A stretch of 64,000 nt of DNA, taken from Bacteroidales bacterium (GTDB lineage Bacteria; Bacteroidota; Bacteroidia; Bacteroidales; Lentimicrobiaceae). The notes beneath the pieces are model-generated. The model did no database searches, had not been told where the DNA came from, and saw only the letters and a list, made by a program, of their open reading frames with translations. Shown one piece after another: positions 36,567-46,413 of the stretch. The stretch is taken from contig JADJEQ010000005.1 in NCBI GenBank assembly GCA_016709025.1, forward strand, positions 1 through 64,000. Direction: 5' to 3'. How positions within the stretch are numbered: position 1 is the stretch's first letter; each line of letters begins with the position of its first letter. A program made the translations under genes and the position numbers.

Positions 36567-37787
36567 TCAATAAACAGGCATATCTACTTTCCCGATAAAA
36601 AGTAGTGTGTTGCTCATGCGTTCGCGGATGGCGAAAATAAAGGGTTTGTCGATGATAACCGGCATCGGGGCGCTGGTTTCAACAATTCCGATGGTGGTAA
36701 CTGCAGCTGCTTCGGTTCCTTCTTCATTCATATCCACAAAGGTGTTCTGCTTCACAAAACTAACATAGATGTCTGCGTCAGATATCCCGGAAAGATCTGC
36801 CAGTGCCGGGTCAAAGGCATCGGTCATTCCAAGACTTTTCAATTGATCGTTCAGGTATTTTTCGTATTCAAATTTGAATTTCGGGAGGGTTATTTCCAGC
36901 TTTTCAGGGTTGGTTATGGCATCGAGCCCATCGGTAATTGCCTGCCAAGTTTCGCCGGTAAAACCTTCCAGGTACCCGGAAAGCGTTCCGTTCGGAATAA
37001 TAATATCCATGGCAAAATTCTGCTGACCATAGTTCATCTCAATCGCCGTACAACTATTGTCTGCGTAAACTTTAAACGGAAAATTCCCTTTCATCATCTC
37101 CACATTTACAGCTGAACCTGTTTCAGGTTTGAAAGGCACGGGTCCGGTTGTTGATTTGTCAAACTGATAAGTCCAGGTTCCTTTGAAATAAAGCGCATTC
37201 ATCAGGAACATCACGGCATCCGGTTCTATCTGCTCCAATACCTTTGTTATTTTACCATTGGTATTGTCACTTGCCCAGTTGTTGATGGTCGTGAGGGCAG
37301 TGGGGTTAGCAAAATCGAGCGCTTCTGACCTTGCATCATAAGCATCGGTGAGCTGCGCAAGAAATGGACTTTTTACCTGGAAATCCTGGCGGTACCATAC
37401 CGCGTTGGCGAGGGCAAGTTGGATTTCAGGGTCAAGGCTCAGCAATTGTTCCGAAAGGTTCTGGTAAGTTTCGTTGATTTCTTCCATCGTCAGATCCTGG
37501 TATCCGAGCATATCACGGATCTGGGTGTAAGTAGCCGATTCACAGCCATTCAGCAGCATCGATAAAGCGGCGGTTGCACTCAGAGGTGAAAGCATCAGGT
37601 TGCCTTCTGCGGTCACTGCAGTTTCCCTGAAGAGATTTACGCCAAAACCATTGCTTACGTTGATAACCTGCCGTGTTTTCTCAGTCAGGTTTACCGGTTT
37701 GGGATCTTTGGGACCCGAAGGATTATCCTTGCTGCATCCGATCAACAGTATGAGAACAGATATCATCAAAATGGAAAGTGGTTTCAT
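36567..37787 (-). CDS. Serpin-family protease inhibitor, lipoprotein
   Basis: The protein has 406 residues with a lipoprotein signal (LLIGCSKD; Cys17 or near) and the full serpin fold, including NALYFKGTWTYQFD (strand/hinge) and a reactive loop near the end. The hinge EEGTEAAAVT is small-residue rich, as required for an inhibitory serpin. Aligning to the conserved DKPFIF places P1-P1' at Thr371-Ser372 (IVE-T|S-APM). Miropin of Tannerella forsythia, a periodontal Bacteroidota, has a similar loop by memory. It likely sits on the cell surface and traps host or self proteases; targets are inferred. Confidence 0.9.
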   Translation of the reverse strand: MKPLSILMISVLILLIGCSKDNPSGPKDPKPVNLTEKTRQVINVSNGFGVNLFRETAVTAEGNLMLSPLSATAALSMLLNGCESATYTQIRDMLGYQDLTMEEINETYQNLSEQLLSLDPEIQLALANAVWYRQDFQVKSPFLAQLTDAYDARSEALDFANPTALTTINNWASDNTNGKITKVLEQIEPDAVMFLMNALYFKGTWTYQFDKSTTGPVPFKPETGSAVNVEMMKGNFPFKVYADNSCTAIEMNYGQQNFAMDIIIPNGTLSGYLEGFTGETWQAITDGLDAITNPEKLEITLPKFKFEYEKYLNDQLKSLGMTDAFDPALADLSGISDADIYVSFVKQNTFVDMNEEGTEAAAVTTIGIVETSAPMPVIIDKPFIFAIRERMSNTLLFIGKVDMPVY

Positions 37788-38010
37788 TGGAATGGCTTTT
37801 GATTTTTAATAACGGTTTTAAGCTATTTTATTTCGCATGAAATAAAAGTAAGCTATTGACAGATGACTTTCATCCGGAAAGGTTGCATGCCGGAGTTTCT
37901 ATTTTTTTTCTATTTCCTTAACATACCGTTATCTGCTTTTTTTATAATGGTTAAAACAGCAGAAGGGTTGTACACTCTACCTGCTTTTGATGATTTTGTG
38001 GATAAAAAAA
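37788..38010. other. Intergenic region between serpin and adhesin genes
   Basis: No gene is seen. TACTTTTA on the minus strand (about 37844-37851) is one base off a -7 element and could serve the serpin gene. Confidence 0.4.
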
Positions 38011-38043
38011 TGCCACCGGGATAGCTATTGCTAACCGGCGGCA
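38004..38043 (-). terminator. Rho-independent terminator of the adhesin operon
   Basis: The stem TGCCACCGG (38011-38019) with CCGGCGGCA (38035-38043), and an inner TAGC/GCTA pair, forms a strong hairpin. In minus-strand RNA the single mismatch becomes a G:U pair, and seven U residues follow (38004-38010 complement). Both facts point to termination of minus-strand transcripts, about 170 bases after the stop of the gene at 38215. Confidence 0.75.
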
Positions 38044-38214
38044 TTTGAGCGGATAACCTGACCATGAATTATCCGGTTTAAACCCTCGTCAAGCGATTGC
38101 TGTTATTACTCAAATCACACAACTCAGGCTAAAGATGACGACAGCAGGATTTCAGGAAATATCCCCCGACCATTAAAATCCTGACTGTCCATCGTTCATT
38201 TCATTTTGTGGTTT

Positions 38215-41200
38215 TTACCTTATCAGACTCACATCTCCGGTTACCGGACTCGGGAGTGTCCGGGTTACATAAGATGGAGCTTCATAAGAAATTACATAAA
38301 CATAAACTCCCGGTGCCGCAGGAACGCCATCAATGGTTCCATCCCATCCGGTTATTGCATCGGTGGTGGTAAAGATCAATTGTCCCCACTTGGTGTAGAT
38401 ACTCATATTGAACATGAAGGTTTCAAAGCCCCGGAAAATCGGTCTGAAGGCATCGTTTAAACCATCGCCATTTGGTGAAAAGGCATTGGGTATCAGCAGT
38501 TCTATATTGCAAGGTACCAGTTGAACAGTATCTACAGCCTTACAGCTATTCGTATCTGCGACCTGTACCCAGTAAACACCCTCTTCCCAGGCCAGCTGAT
38601 TCTGTTCGGAGCTGCCATCCTGCCAGAGGTATGAAGCGAAACCACTTCCCGGATCAAGCAATACCTGCTGCCCATAGCAAATGGTATCGGCATAACCGAT
38701 ATGAATGACCGGTTTCGGATTTACTTTGACAGAAACCATTTGACTTGCATTACATAATTCCGGATTGGTTGCCATTACCTGGAAAACACCATCATCATTG
38801 AGGCCAAGTTGCCCAAGTTGCCAGTCAGGCTGATTGTGCTTAAAGCCGGTCGGGCCTGTCCATTCATAATTAACAGACTGATCGTCAAGTGAGCCTGCAT
38901 GCAGTGTGAGGGTATCGCCTTCACAATAAACGCCGGCGCCTTCCGTGTAAATTGCGGGGCTTGGCAAAATCTCTGCCAGCCCGTTGACATATATGCCCGG
39001 AACCGAATCGTTGTTGGCTGAATAGATGACACATTGCAGCCAATTCCAGGTCAGATTGCTGTTTCCTGGAGTCAAACCATTAAATATCAGTGAGAACAAC
39101 TCCTGGCCGGGACCAATGGTGGCTGAGCCGTCCCAGATGGAGTATCGGATCTGTAAGACATTTCCGATGATGCTGGTGCTGAAAGTGCCATTTTCCAGTT
39201 CACCATTAATGTCCGATAAACCATTAAAGGAGATAATCGTAGGATCAAATTCAAGCTCGATGATAAAGGATGAAATATCGGTGAAATCCCTTGCCTCAAC
39301 CGGGATAATTACCGGCAGGTTGATGCAGTAGGTAACTGTATCGGCTGATATTTCAACCTGACCATCAACGGTATTCAGTATCGTGAATTCCATTGAAACA
39401 ATACAACCATTGGCATCCATTACATAAGCTATATAAGGTCCGATGGCCAGGTTGTTGAATGATGCCGAAGCCTGCCAATCACTACCATCGTTGGTAAGTG
39501 AATATTGCAGCGGAAGGGCAGGACTATCGCCAATGATGGTTGCACTGCCATTGGGCAGACTGTTCGAGGCATTGGTTACTTCAATGTTAGTGATGAACGG
39601 GCCGGCAATACTTTCAACTACGATTCCGGTAAGGGTAATTTCGCAACCTTCCGCATCGTGAATTCTGATCGAATAGGTTCCGCTGGTCAGATCTGTAAAC
39701 AGGTTCTCTGCCTGCCAGCCGCTGATGCCATCAAGCATATATTCCAACTCACCCGTACCACCCGAAGCAGTTACAGTGATGATGCCATTCTCCAGGTTAC
39801 AGGTCGTTCCCATAGGTTCAGCCATAGCCACGATAACAGGCGGTTCATTAACATCCACATCACCGATAAACAGGCTACAATCCGGATGGCCGGCATCGCG
39901 CATCCAGGCAGGGTAAGTTCCGGCAGAAAGGTTCAGGAATTCTTCACCCGGTTGCCAGGTTAATCCGCCGTCAATACTGAACTCATGATCTCCTGAACCA
40001 CCTGTCGCACCTGAAAATACAATTTCACCATTGGCAACGCCTGCACAAACTGCAGGTGTTGAAGCAACAGAAGCAAATAGCACGGCCGGTTCAGAAATCA
40101 CGATGCTGCCGAGGGTAACCATGTTGCCAGGCTCATCGGCATCGCGCAGCATAACCACATAAGTGCCAGCCGTCAGACCGGTATAAATTCCACTGTTCTG
40201 CCAGCTTATACCGCCATCAATGCTGAATTCATAGTTGCCGGATCCGCCGGTTGGGTTGGTGATGGTAATCGTTCCGTCATTTCCCGAATAGCAGGTAATA
40301 TTGGTATAACTAACCTCTGCCATAAGTGACCCGCCTTGCAAAATATTGACAATTATCAGGCTGACAAAGCAATCGGTTGCATTTGCATCGCGGATAAATA
40401 CCTCATAACTGCCCGGAGCAAGTGCTGCAAAGTTGCCCGAAGCCTGCCAGTTAATTCCGTCGATGCTGAATTCATAGTTGCCCGAACCACCCAATGGTGC
40501 ACTCACCGCAATGGTTCCGTCATTTGCTCCTGCAAAGGTTTCGTTGGTATAAGTCACAGTAGCAGCCAGAATAGCCGGTTCGGTCATGATGACGGTTGCG
40601 AGGTTAACCATATTGGCAGGTGCATTGGCATCACGAAGCGCCACATCATAGGTTCCTGCAACGAGGCCGGTGTAGGTTGCGCTGTTTTGCCAGGTTGCTC
40701 CGCCATCAATGCTGTATTCATAATTTCCTGAGCCGTTTTGAGGATCAGTAATGGTGATGGTACCATCGTTTCCGCCAAAGCAGGTAACATTGGTATAATC
40801 AACGACTGCAGTTAATGAACCACCTGGAAGTATCTCAATTGTCATCAGATTGATAAAGCAATTAACAGCATTTGCATCGCGGATGAACACGTCGTAGCTG
40901 CCCGGTGTAAGTCCGGTAAAGTTACCGGAAGCCTGCCAGTTGATGCCGTCAATGCTGTACTCATATGCGCCGGAACCACCTGTCGGAGTGCTCACAGTAA
41001 TTGTTCCGTCGTTGGCACCCGGGAAGGTTTCGTTTGTAAAGTTCACGGTTGCAGCAAGCATGGCCGGCTCGCTGATGATAACGGTTGCCAGAGTTACCGT
41101 ATTCAATGGGTCGCTGGCGTCACGCAGCATCACCGCATAACTACCGGCAAACAAACCATTGTAGTTGCTATTGTTCTGCCAGCTTGTGCCGCCGTCGATG

Positions 41201-44200
41201 CTGTATTCGTAATTACCTGAACCTCCTGAAGGGTTGGTGATAGAAATAGTACCATCGTTTCCGCCGAAACAGGTAACATTGGTTGAGTTAACTTCAGCAG
41301 TGAGTAAACCTGCCGGTAAAATTTCCACCATAATCAGGTTGATATAGCAATCCGGAGCAATGGCATCACGCAAATAAACCTGATAAAAGCCAGGAACCAA
41401 ACCGGAAAATACTCCTGATGCTTGCCAAATAAATCCGTTAATGCTGTATTCATAATTTCCTGACCCACCTGTAGGTGCAGTTATCGTAATGGTTCCATCG
41501 TTGGCGCCCGGTAAGGTTTCGTTGGTAAAGGATACCGTTGCTGAAAGTATGGCTGGTTCTGTAATTGTAATGGTTGCCAGGCTTACTTCATTGGTTGGTT
41601 CATCGGCATCGCGCAGCATCACCACATAATTACCTGCGATAAGCCCGGTGTACGTACCGTTGTTCTGCCAGGTAGCACCACCGTCGATGCTGTATTCATA
41701 ATTTCCTGAGCCGTTTTGCGGATCGGTGATGGTAATGGTGCCATCGTTGCCGCCAAAGCAGGTTACATTGGTCTGGCCGACAGTTGCCGTGAGTGCACCG
41801 CCCGGCAGTATTTCAATGGTTGTCAGACTGATAAAGCAGGTGATGTTATTTGCATCGCGGATAAATACCTCATAGCTGCCCGGTGCCAGAGAGGTAAAGT
41901 TACCCGATGCCTGCCAGTTGATGCCATCAATGCTGTATTCGTAAGCGCCTGATCCACCTGTTGGTAAGCTGATACTAATGGTACCGTCGTTTGCACCCGT
42001 GAAGGTCTCGTTGGTGAAGGTCACCGTAGCGGCCAGGATTGCAGGTTCAGTAACGATGATGGTTGATAAAGTTACAAAGTTGGACGGAGCATCTGCATCG
42101 CGCAACATCACCACATAATTTCCCGCGATCAGACCGGTATACGTGCCGTTGATCTGCCATGTAGCACCACCGTCGATGCTGTATTCATAATTTCCTGATC
42201 CGTTTTGCGGATCGGTGATGGTAATGGTGCCATCGTTGCCGCCAAAGCAGGTTACATTGGTCTGGCCGACAGTTGCCGTGAGTGCACCGCCCGGCAGTAT
42301 TTCAATGGTTGTCAGACTGATAAAGCAGGTGATGGCATTTGCATCGCGGATAAATACCTCGTAGCTGCCCGGGGCCAGAGAGGTAAAGTTACCCGATGCC
42401 TGCCAGTTGATGCCATCGGTGCTGTACTCGTAAGCGCCTGATCCACCTGTTGGTAAGCTGATACTAATGGTACCGTCGTTTGCACCCGTAAAGGTCTCGT
42501 TGGTGAAGGTCACCGTAGCGGCCAGGATTTCAGGTTCAGTAACGATGATGGTTGATAAAGTTACAAAGTTGGACGGAGCATCTGCATCGCGCAACATCAC
42601 CACATAATTACCTGCGATAAGCCCGGTGTACGTACCGTTGTTCTGCCACGTAGCACCACCGTCGATGCTGTATTCATAATTTCCTGATCCGTTTTGCGGA
42701 TCGGTGATGGTAATGGTGCCATCGTTGCCGCCAAAGCAGGTTACATTGGTCTGGCCGACAGTTGCCGTGAGTGCACTGCCCGGCAGTATTTCAATGGTTG
42801 TCAGACTGATAAAGCAGTTGATGGCATTTGCATCGCGGATAAATACCTCATAGCTGCCCGGGGCCAGGCTGGTAAAGTTCCCCGAAGCCTGCCAGTTGAT
42901 GCCATCGATGCTGTATTCGTAAGCGCCTGAACCACCTGTGGGTAAGCTGATGGTAATGGTACCGTCGTTTGCACCCGTGAAGGTCTCGTTGGTGAAGGTC
43001 ACCGTAGCAGCCAGGATTGCAGGTTCAGTAATGATGATGGTTGATAAAGTTACAAAGTTTGCCGGAGCATCTGCATCGCGCAACATCACCACATAATTTC
43101 CCGCGATCAGACCGGTATACGAACCGTTGATCTGCCAGGTAGTACCACCGTCGATGCTGAATTCATAATTTCCTGAACCGTTTTGCGGATCGGTGATGGT
43201 AATGGTGCCATCGTTGCCGCCAAAGCAGGTTACATTGGTCTGGCCGACAGTTGCCGTGAGTGCACTGCCCGGCAGTATTTCAATGGTTGTCAGACTGATA
43301 AAGCAGGTGATGGCATTTGCATCGCGGATAAATACCTCATAGCTGCCCGGGGCCAGGCTGGTAAAGTTGCCCGATGCCTGCCAGTTGATGCCATCGGTGC
43401 TGTATTCGTAAGCGCCTGATCCACCTGTTGGTAAGCTGACAGTTATGGTGCCATCATTTGCACCCGTAAAGGTCTCGTTGGTGAAGGTCACCGTAGCGGC
43501 CAGGATTGCAGGTTCAGTAACGATGATGGTTGATAAAGTTACAAAGTTGGACGGAGCATCTGCATCGCGCAACATCACCACATAATTTCCCGCGATCAGA
43601 CCGGTATACGTGCCGTTGTTCTGCCAGGTAGCACCACCGTCGATGCTGTATTCATAATTTCCTGATCCGTTTTGCGGATCGGTGATGGTAATGGTGCCAT
43701 CGTTGCCGCCAAAGCAGGTTACATTGGTCTGGCCGACAGTTGCCGTGAGTGCACTGCCCGGCAGTATTTCAATGGTTGTCAGACTGATAAAGCAGGTGAT
43801 GGTATTTGCATCGCGGATAAATACCTCATAGCTGCCCGGGGCCAGGCTGGTAAAGTTACCCGAAGCCTGCCAGTTGATGCCATCGGTGCTGTATTCGTAA
43901 GCGCCTGATCCACCTGAAGGTGCACTGATGGTTATGGTTCCGTCGCCGGCACCGTTATAGGTTTCGTCTGTCCAGGTTACTGTGGCGGTGAGAATTTCTG
44001 GTTCGGTAATCGTAATACTGCCAAGTTCAGCAATGCAATCCGGGGCACTGACATCGCGGGCTTCAATCAGGTAATCGCCCGGGGTCAGACCTGTGAAGCC
44101 TGTAGCAGATTGCCATGGCCCACCATTGATCCGGAATTCATAGTTGCCGGAACCTCCGGTGATTCCCGTAATCTCTAAAGCACCATTGGCTGCTCCGTAG

Positions 44201-45045
44201 CAGTTGATATTTGTTTGGGTGAAAATAGCTGTAATAAGATCCGGACTGGTCACGATGACCTCTCCGGTAATCTCGCAACCGGAAGCATCGCTTATTATAT
44301 AAGTATAGGTGCCGCCTGCAAGCCCGGAAAACTCACCAGTGGCATTGGTGTTCCCATCGAGATTGTAAGTGTATGGCTCAGTTCCTCCCGAAGCGACCAT
44401 TGTAACGGCTCCATCTGAGGCTCCGCTGCAACTGGCAGGCGTTATCGTAATATCTGCCATCAGGCTGTTGATGGTAATGGTGAGCGAAGATGCAGCCGGC
44501 GGACAGCTACCCTCCCTGCCAAATCCTGTGGCAGTCAATGTAAGATCTACGGTTCCGGACAAAACATCGCCCGGTCCGAATGTATAAGTCGGATTCAACT
44601 GGGTATTGTCATTAAAGGTTCCATCTCCACTGGTGGACCATTGCAGGCTCAGGTAATCTGAGGCAGTTGCAGTTAACAGGGTATAGGGCGAGCTGGTGCA
44701 CAGGGTTATATTACCCCCTGCCATTGCATCGGGCAATTCGAATACACGTATAACTCCGAGTTCCAGACTGTCGCAGCCATGAATACTTGTCTGTATGGTG
44801 GAGAGAATATAGTCGCCGGAAGTTACGTTCCAGTTAATGGTAACAGTGTCAGCTGTTTCAGGTAATGAAGTTATATTTCCGATCGGATCGGTAAGTGTCC
44901 AGGCATAGGTTGAATTTAGCTCTCCGTCGATTCTGTAATGTCTTTCAGAACCAACGCATACACTATCGATAACATACATCTGGCCGGATGCCCCATAGGC
45001 AACAGCAATCAGTATTGTCAATAATATATGTCTCAACCTTTTCAT
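38215..45045 (-). CDS. Giant SprB-like adhesin with gliding-type C-terminal domain
   Basis: The 2,276-residue secreted protein has a signal peptide (about 1-21, ending YGASG). Two N-terminal PKD-like segments are followed by about twenty SprB-like modules of roughly 80 residues (TVGQTNVTCFGGNDGTITIT and NGSGNYEYSIDGG). A cohesin-like domain (about 1870-2010), a PKD/Ig segment and a CHU_C/gliding-motility C-terminal domain (IPNAFSPNGDGLNDAFRPIF and GWDGTIDGVPAAPGVYVYV) complete it. Five 489-bp DNA repeats (two modules each) lie at about 41,580-44,030. The C-terminal domain predicts T9SS export and surface anchoring. SprB relatives are adhesins used in gliding; the ligand is unknown. Its start is 7 bases from the stop of the 223-residue gene. 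Confidence 0.9.
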   Translation of the reverse strand: MKRLRHILLTILIAVAYGASGQMYVIDSVCVGSERHYRIDGELNSTYAWTLTDPIGNITSLPETADTVTINWNVTSGDYILSTIQTSIHGCDSLELGVIRVFELPDAMAGGNITLCTSSPYTLLTATASDYLSLQWSTSGDGTFNDNTQLNPTYTFGPGDVLSGTVDLTLTATGFGREGSCPPAASSLTITINSLMADITITPASCSGASDGAVTMVASGGTEPYTYNLDGNTNATGEFSGLAGGTYTYIISDASGCEITGEVIVTSPDLITAIFTQTNINCYGAANGALEITGITGGSGNYEFRINGGPWQSATGFTGLTPGDYLIEARDVSAPDCIAELGSITITEPEILTATVTWTDETYNGAGDGTITISAPSGGSGAYEYSTDGINWQASGNFTSLAPGSYEVFIRDANTITCFISLTTIEILPGSALTATVGQTNVTCFGGNDGTITITDPQNGSGNYEYSIDGGATWQNNGTYTGLIAGNYVVMLRDADAPSNFVTLSTIIVTEPAILAATVTFTNETFTGANDGTITVSLPTGGSGAYEYSTDGINWQASGNFTSLAPGSYEVFIRDANAITCFISLTTIEILPGSALTATVGQTNVTCFGGNDGTITITDPQNGSGNYEFSIDGGTTWQINGSYTGLIAGNYVVMLRDADAPANFVTLSTIIITEPAILAATVTFTNETFTGANDGTITISLPTGGSGAYEYSIDGINWQASGNFTSLAPGSYEVFIRDANAINCFISLTTIEILPGSALTATVGQTNVTCFGGNDGTITITDPQNGSGNYEYSIDGGATWQNNGTYTGLIAGNYVVMLRDADAPSNFVTLSTIIVTEPEILAATVTFTNETFTGANDGTISISLPTGGSGAYEYSTDGINWQASGNFTSLAPGSYEVFIRDANAITCFISLTTIEILPGGALTATVGQTNVTCFGGNDGTITITDPQNGSGNYEYSIDGGATWQINGTYTGLIAGNYVVMLRDADAPSNFVTLSTIIVTEPAILAATVTFTNETFTGANDGTISISLPTGGSGAYEYSIDGINWQASGNFTSLAPGSYEVFIRDANNITCFISLTTIEILPGGALTATVGQTNVTCFGGNDGTITITDPQNGSGNYEYSIDGGATWQNNGTYTGLIAGNYVVMLRDADEPTNEVSLATITITEPAILSATVSFTNETLPGANDGTITITAPTGGSGNYEYSINGFIWQASGVFSGLVPGFYQVYLRDAIAPDCYINLIMVEILPAGLLTAEVNSTNVTCFGGNDGTISITNPSGGSGNYEYSIDGGTSWQNNSNYNGLFAGSYAVMLRDASDPLNTVTLATVIISEPAMLAATVNFTNETFPGANDGTITVSTPTGGSGAYEYSIDGINWQASGNFTGLTPGSYDVFIRDANAVNCFINLMTIEILPGGSLTAVVDYTNVTCFGGNDGTITITDPQNGSGNYEYSIDGGATWQNSATYTGLVAGTYDVALRDANAPANMVNLATVIMTEPAILAATVTYTNETFAGANDGTIAVSAPLGGSGNYEFSIDGINWQASGNFAALAPGSYEVFIRDANATDCFVSLIIVNILQGGSLMAEVSYTNITCYSGNDGTITITNPTGGSGNYEFSIDGGISWQNSGIYTGLTAGTYVVMLRDADEPGNMVTLGSIVISEPAVLFASVASTPAVCAGVANGEIVFSGATGGSGDHEFSIDGGLTWQPGEEFLNLSAGTYPAWMRDAGHPDCSLFIGDVDVNEPPVIVAMAEPMGTTCNLENGIITVTASGGTGELEYMLDGISGWQAENLFTDLTSGTYSIRIHDAEGCEITLTGIVVESIAGPFITNIEVTNASNSLPNGSATIIGDSPALPLQYSLTNDGSDWQASASFNNLAIGPYIAYVMDANGCIVSMEFTILNTVDGQVEISADTVTYCINLPVIIPVEARDFTDISSFIIELEFDPTIISFNGLSDINGELENGTFSTSIIGNVLQIRYSIWDGSATIGPGQELFSLIFNGLTPGNSNLTWNWLQCVIYSANNDSVPGIYVNGLAEILPSPAIYTEGAGVYCEGDTLTLHAGSLDDQSVNYEWTGPTGFKHNQPDWQLGQLGLNDDGVFQVMATNPELCNASQMVSVKVNPKPVIHIGYADTICYGQQVLLDPGSGFASYLWQDGSSEQNQLAWEEGVYWVQVADTNSCKAVDTVQLVPCNIELLIPNAFSPNGDGLNDAFRPIFRGFETFMFNMSIYTKWGQLIFTTTDAITGWDGTIDGVPAAPGVYVYVISYEAPSYVTRTLPSPVTGDVSLIR

Positions 45046-45052
45046 TTTATTT

Positions 45053-45724
45053 TTACTTTGAAGTCGGTTCGTATTGATAAATGCGTGAACTTCCGGGTTT
45101 TGGGTTTACAATTACAGTCACCGTGTTTGATGGGTTGTTGTTTGTTCCATAAGCATCGGTTACTGACGTTACAGTGTAACTGGTTGTTACCTGTGGATTC
45201 AGGGTCAGCACCAATGGTCCCGAAATTATATTGTTGTAGGTTGTTGTGTTGATGCCATCGAACAGGTCAATACTCCATGGACCTGTGCCTGTAAGGTTAA
45301 TTACCAGTGTGGCTTCGTCTCCCCTGCATATTTGTGATGGATCATCGATCACAGCGAATGGTAATGCATTCAGCACGGTCATCATACCTATTCTCAGATT
45401 TGAACACCCATTCTCGTCGGTTGCATTAACCTTGAAGTAATAAACTCCGGGTATCATCCAGGTAACTGATACTGTTGGACCAATGTTGCTGCCATTAAAG
45501 TAGGCATTTGCAGTGGGGCAATTGCCCGGTACAACCGCAAAGTTTATGCTCACATCGTCCGTGTAGAGTTCCCATGTATAGGTTGTGCCTGTTACTTCTT
45601 CTACACCAAGATCGCTGGTCTGGCCTGCGTACACAACGTTCTGCGCCCTGGCAGGTGCCAGCGCCAACAGCAGTGGTATTGCTACCAGCAGCAGTCGCAG
45701 AAGTATGTTAACAGGCCGTTTCAT
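45053..45724 (-). CDS. Secreted PKD/Ig-like protein cotranscribed with the giant adhesin
   Basis: The 223 residues have a signal peptide (about 1-27, ending ARAQN) and two Ig/PKD-like domains (YTWELYTDDVSINFAVVPGN; CRGDEATLVINLTGTGPWSI). There is no C-terminal sorting domain. Proteins of this size and type are often encoded directly before a CHU_C adhesin in Bacteroidota. The 7-base gap to the giant adhesin gene suggests one operon. A surface-assembly or chaperone role is inferred only. Confidence 0.82.
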   Translation of the reverse strand: MKRPVNILLRLLLVAIPLLLALAPARAQNVVYAGQTSDLGVEEVTGTTYTWELYTDDVSINFAVVPGNCPTANAYFNGSNIGPTVSVTWMIPGVYYFKVNATDENGCSNLRIGMMTVLNALPFAVIDDPSQICRGDEATLVINLTGTGPWSIDLFDGINTTTYNNIISGPLVLTLNPQVTTSYTVTSVTDAYGTNNNPSNTVTVIVNPKPGSSRIYQYEPTSK

Positions 45725-45759
45725 TCTTTCTTTTCTTTTTTTGCTTTGAGACGCAGCGT

Positions 45760-46060
45760 GCTGCGTCTTTACATGTTTTTCATTTCAGGGTCTCTTCTCA
45801 GTCTCTTCATCTCTTCTCTTCGTTCCAGTCTCTCTTCCTCAGTCTCCTTTTCTTCTCCTTTCTCCTTCTCTCTCTTGTCTCCTTCGTCTCCTTGTCTTCT
45901 CTCCTTTCTCTCACTCTCCCTCTTCGTCTCTCAGTCTCTCTTGTCTCTCTCGTCTCCCTTTTCTCCCTCTCTCACTCTCCCTTTCCGTCTCTCAGCTCTT
46001 AGTCTCCTCTCTCCTCTCTCATCTCTTTCTCCCCTTCTCTCACTCTCTTTTGTATTCACT
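45760..46060. repeat. Pyrimidine-rich tract (CT on plus strand)
   Basis: Nearly 300 bases consist of TCTC, TCTT and CTCTC words with few purines. The minus strand shows GAGAGA and GAGTGAG units, similar to the purine tract after xth at 35752. Homopurine tracts of this size may form unusual DNA structures. Confidence 0.8.
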
Positions 46061-46413
46061 ACAGCGCATACTCCACCCATTAAGCCTTCATATGCCTTTA
46101 AAAACCCATTGTGCAAGCGCCCCTGGTCGGGTAGTTTGCTTCGGGCAATTGAGTCTATGTTATTCATAATCAATTCATCGACGTCACCGGGAGGACTCTC
46201 GCCCGGGCGTCTGCCAACAATGGTGCTGCGTGGTCGCCGCCATCGTCGTTTCTGATAGATCGAACTACCTGGAGGCCAATCCTCCGGACCGCACCGATCC
46301 CTGGTTGCCTTCCATGGGGGTGGCTGTCCGGTAATCGCAACTGGCATCATCCGCCACGCGTACCGGTAACCCACATCCACATCGGGTCCGTGCTTGTTTT
46401 GATTGTTACGCAT
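45931..46413 (-). CDS. Doubtful hypothetical protein
   Basis: The first 115 residues (VDVGYRYAWRMMPVAITGQP ... HNGFLKAYEGLMGGVC) have a plausible composition. The rest is arginine/glutamate-rich read-through into a GA-rich tract. In another frame TAG-TGA follows near 46055, where a real stop might lie. No homologue is recognised. It may be a remnant. Confidence 0.3.
   Translation of the reverse strand: MRNNQNKHGPDVDVGYRYAWRMMPVAITGQPPPWKATRDRCGPEDWPPGSSIYQKRRWRRPRSTIVGRRPGESPPGDVDELIMNNIDSIARSKLPDQGRLHNGFLKAYEGLMGGVCAVVNTKESERRGERDERGERRLRAERRKGRVREGEKGDERDKRD

Noticed and set aside
38215..45045. CRISPR-like regular spacing at 489 bp
   Set aside because: The periodicity is a coding repeat inside one long intact reading frame.
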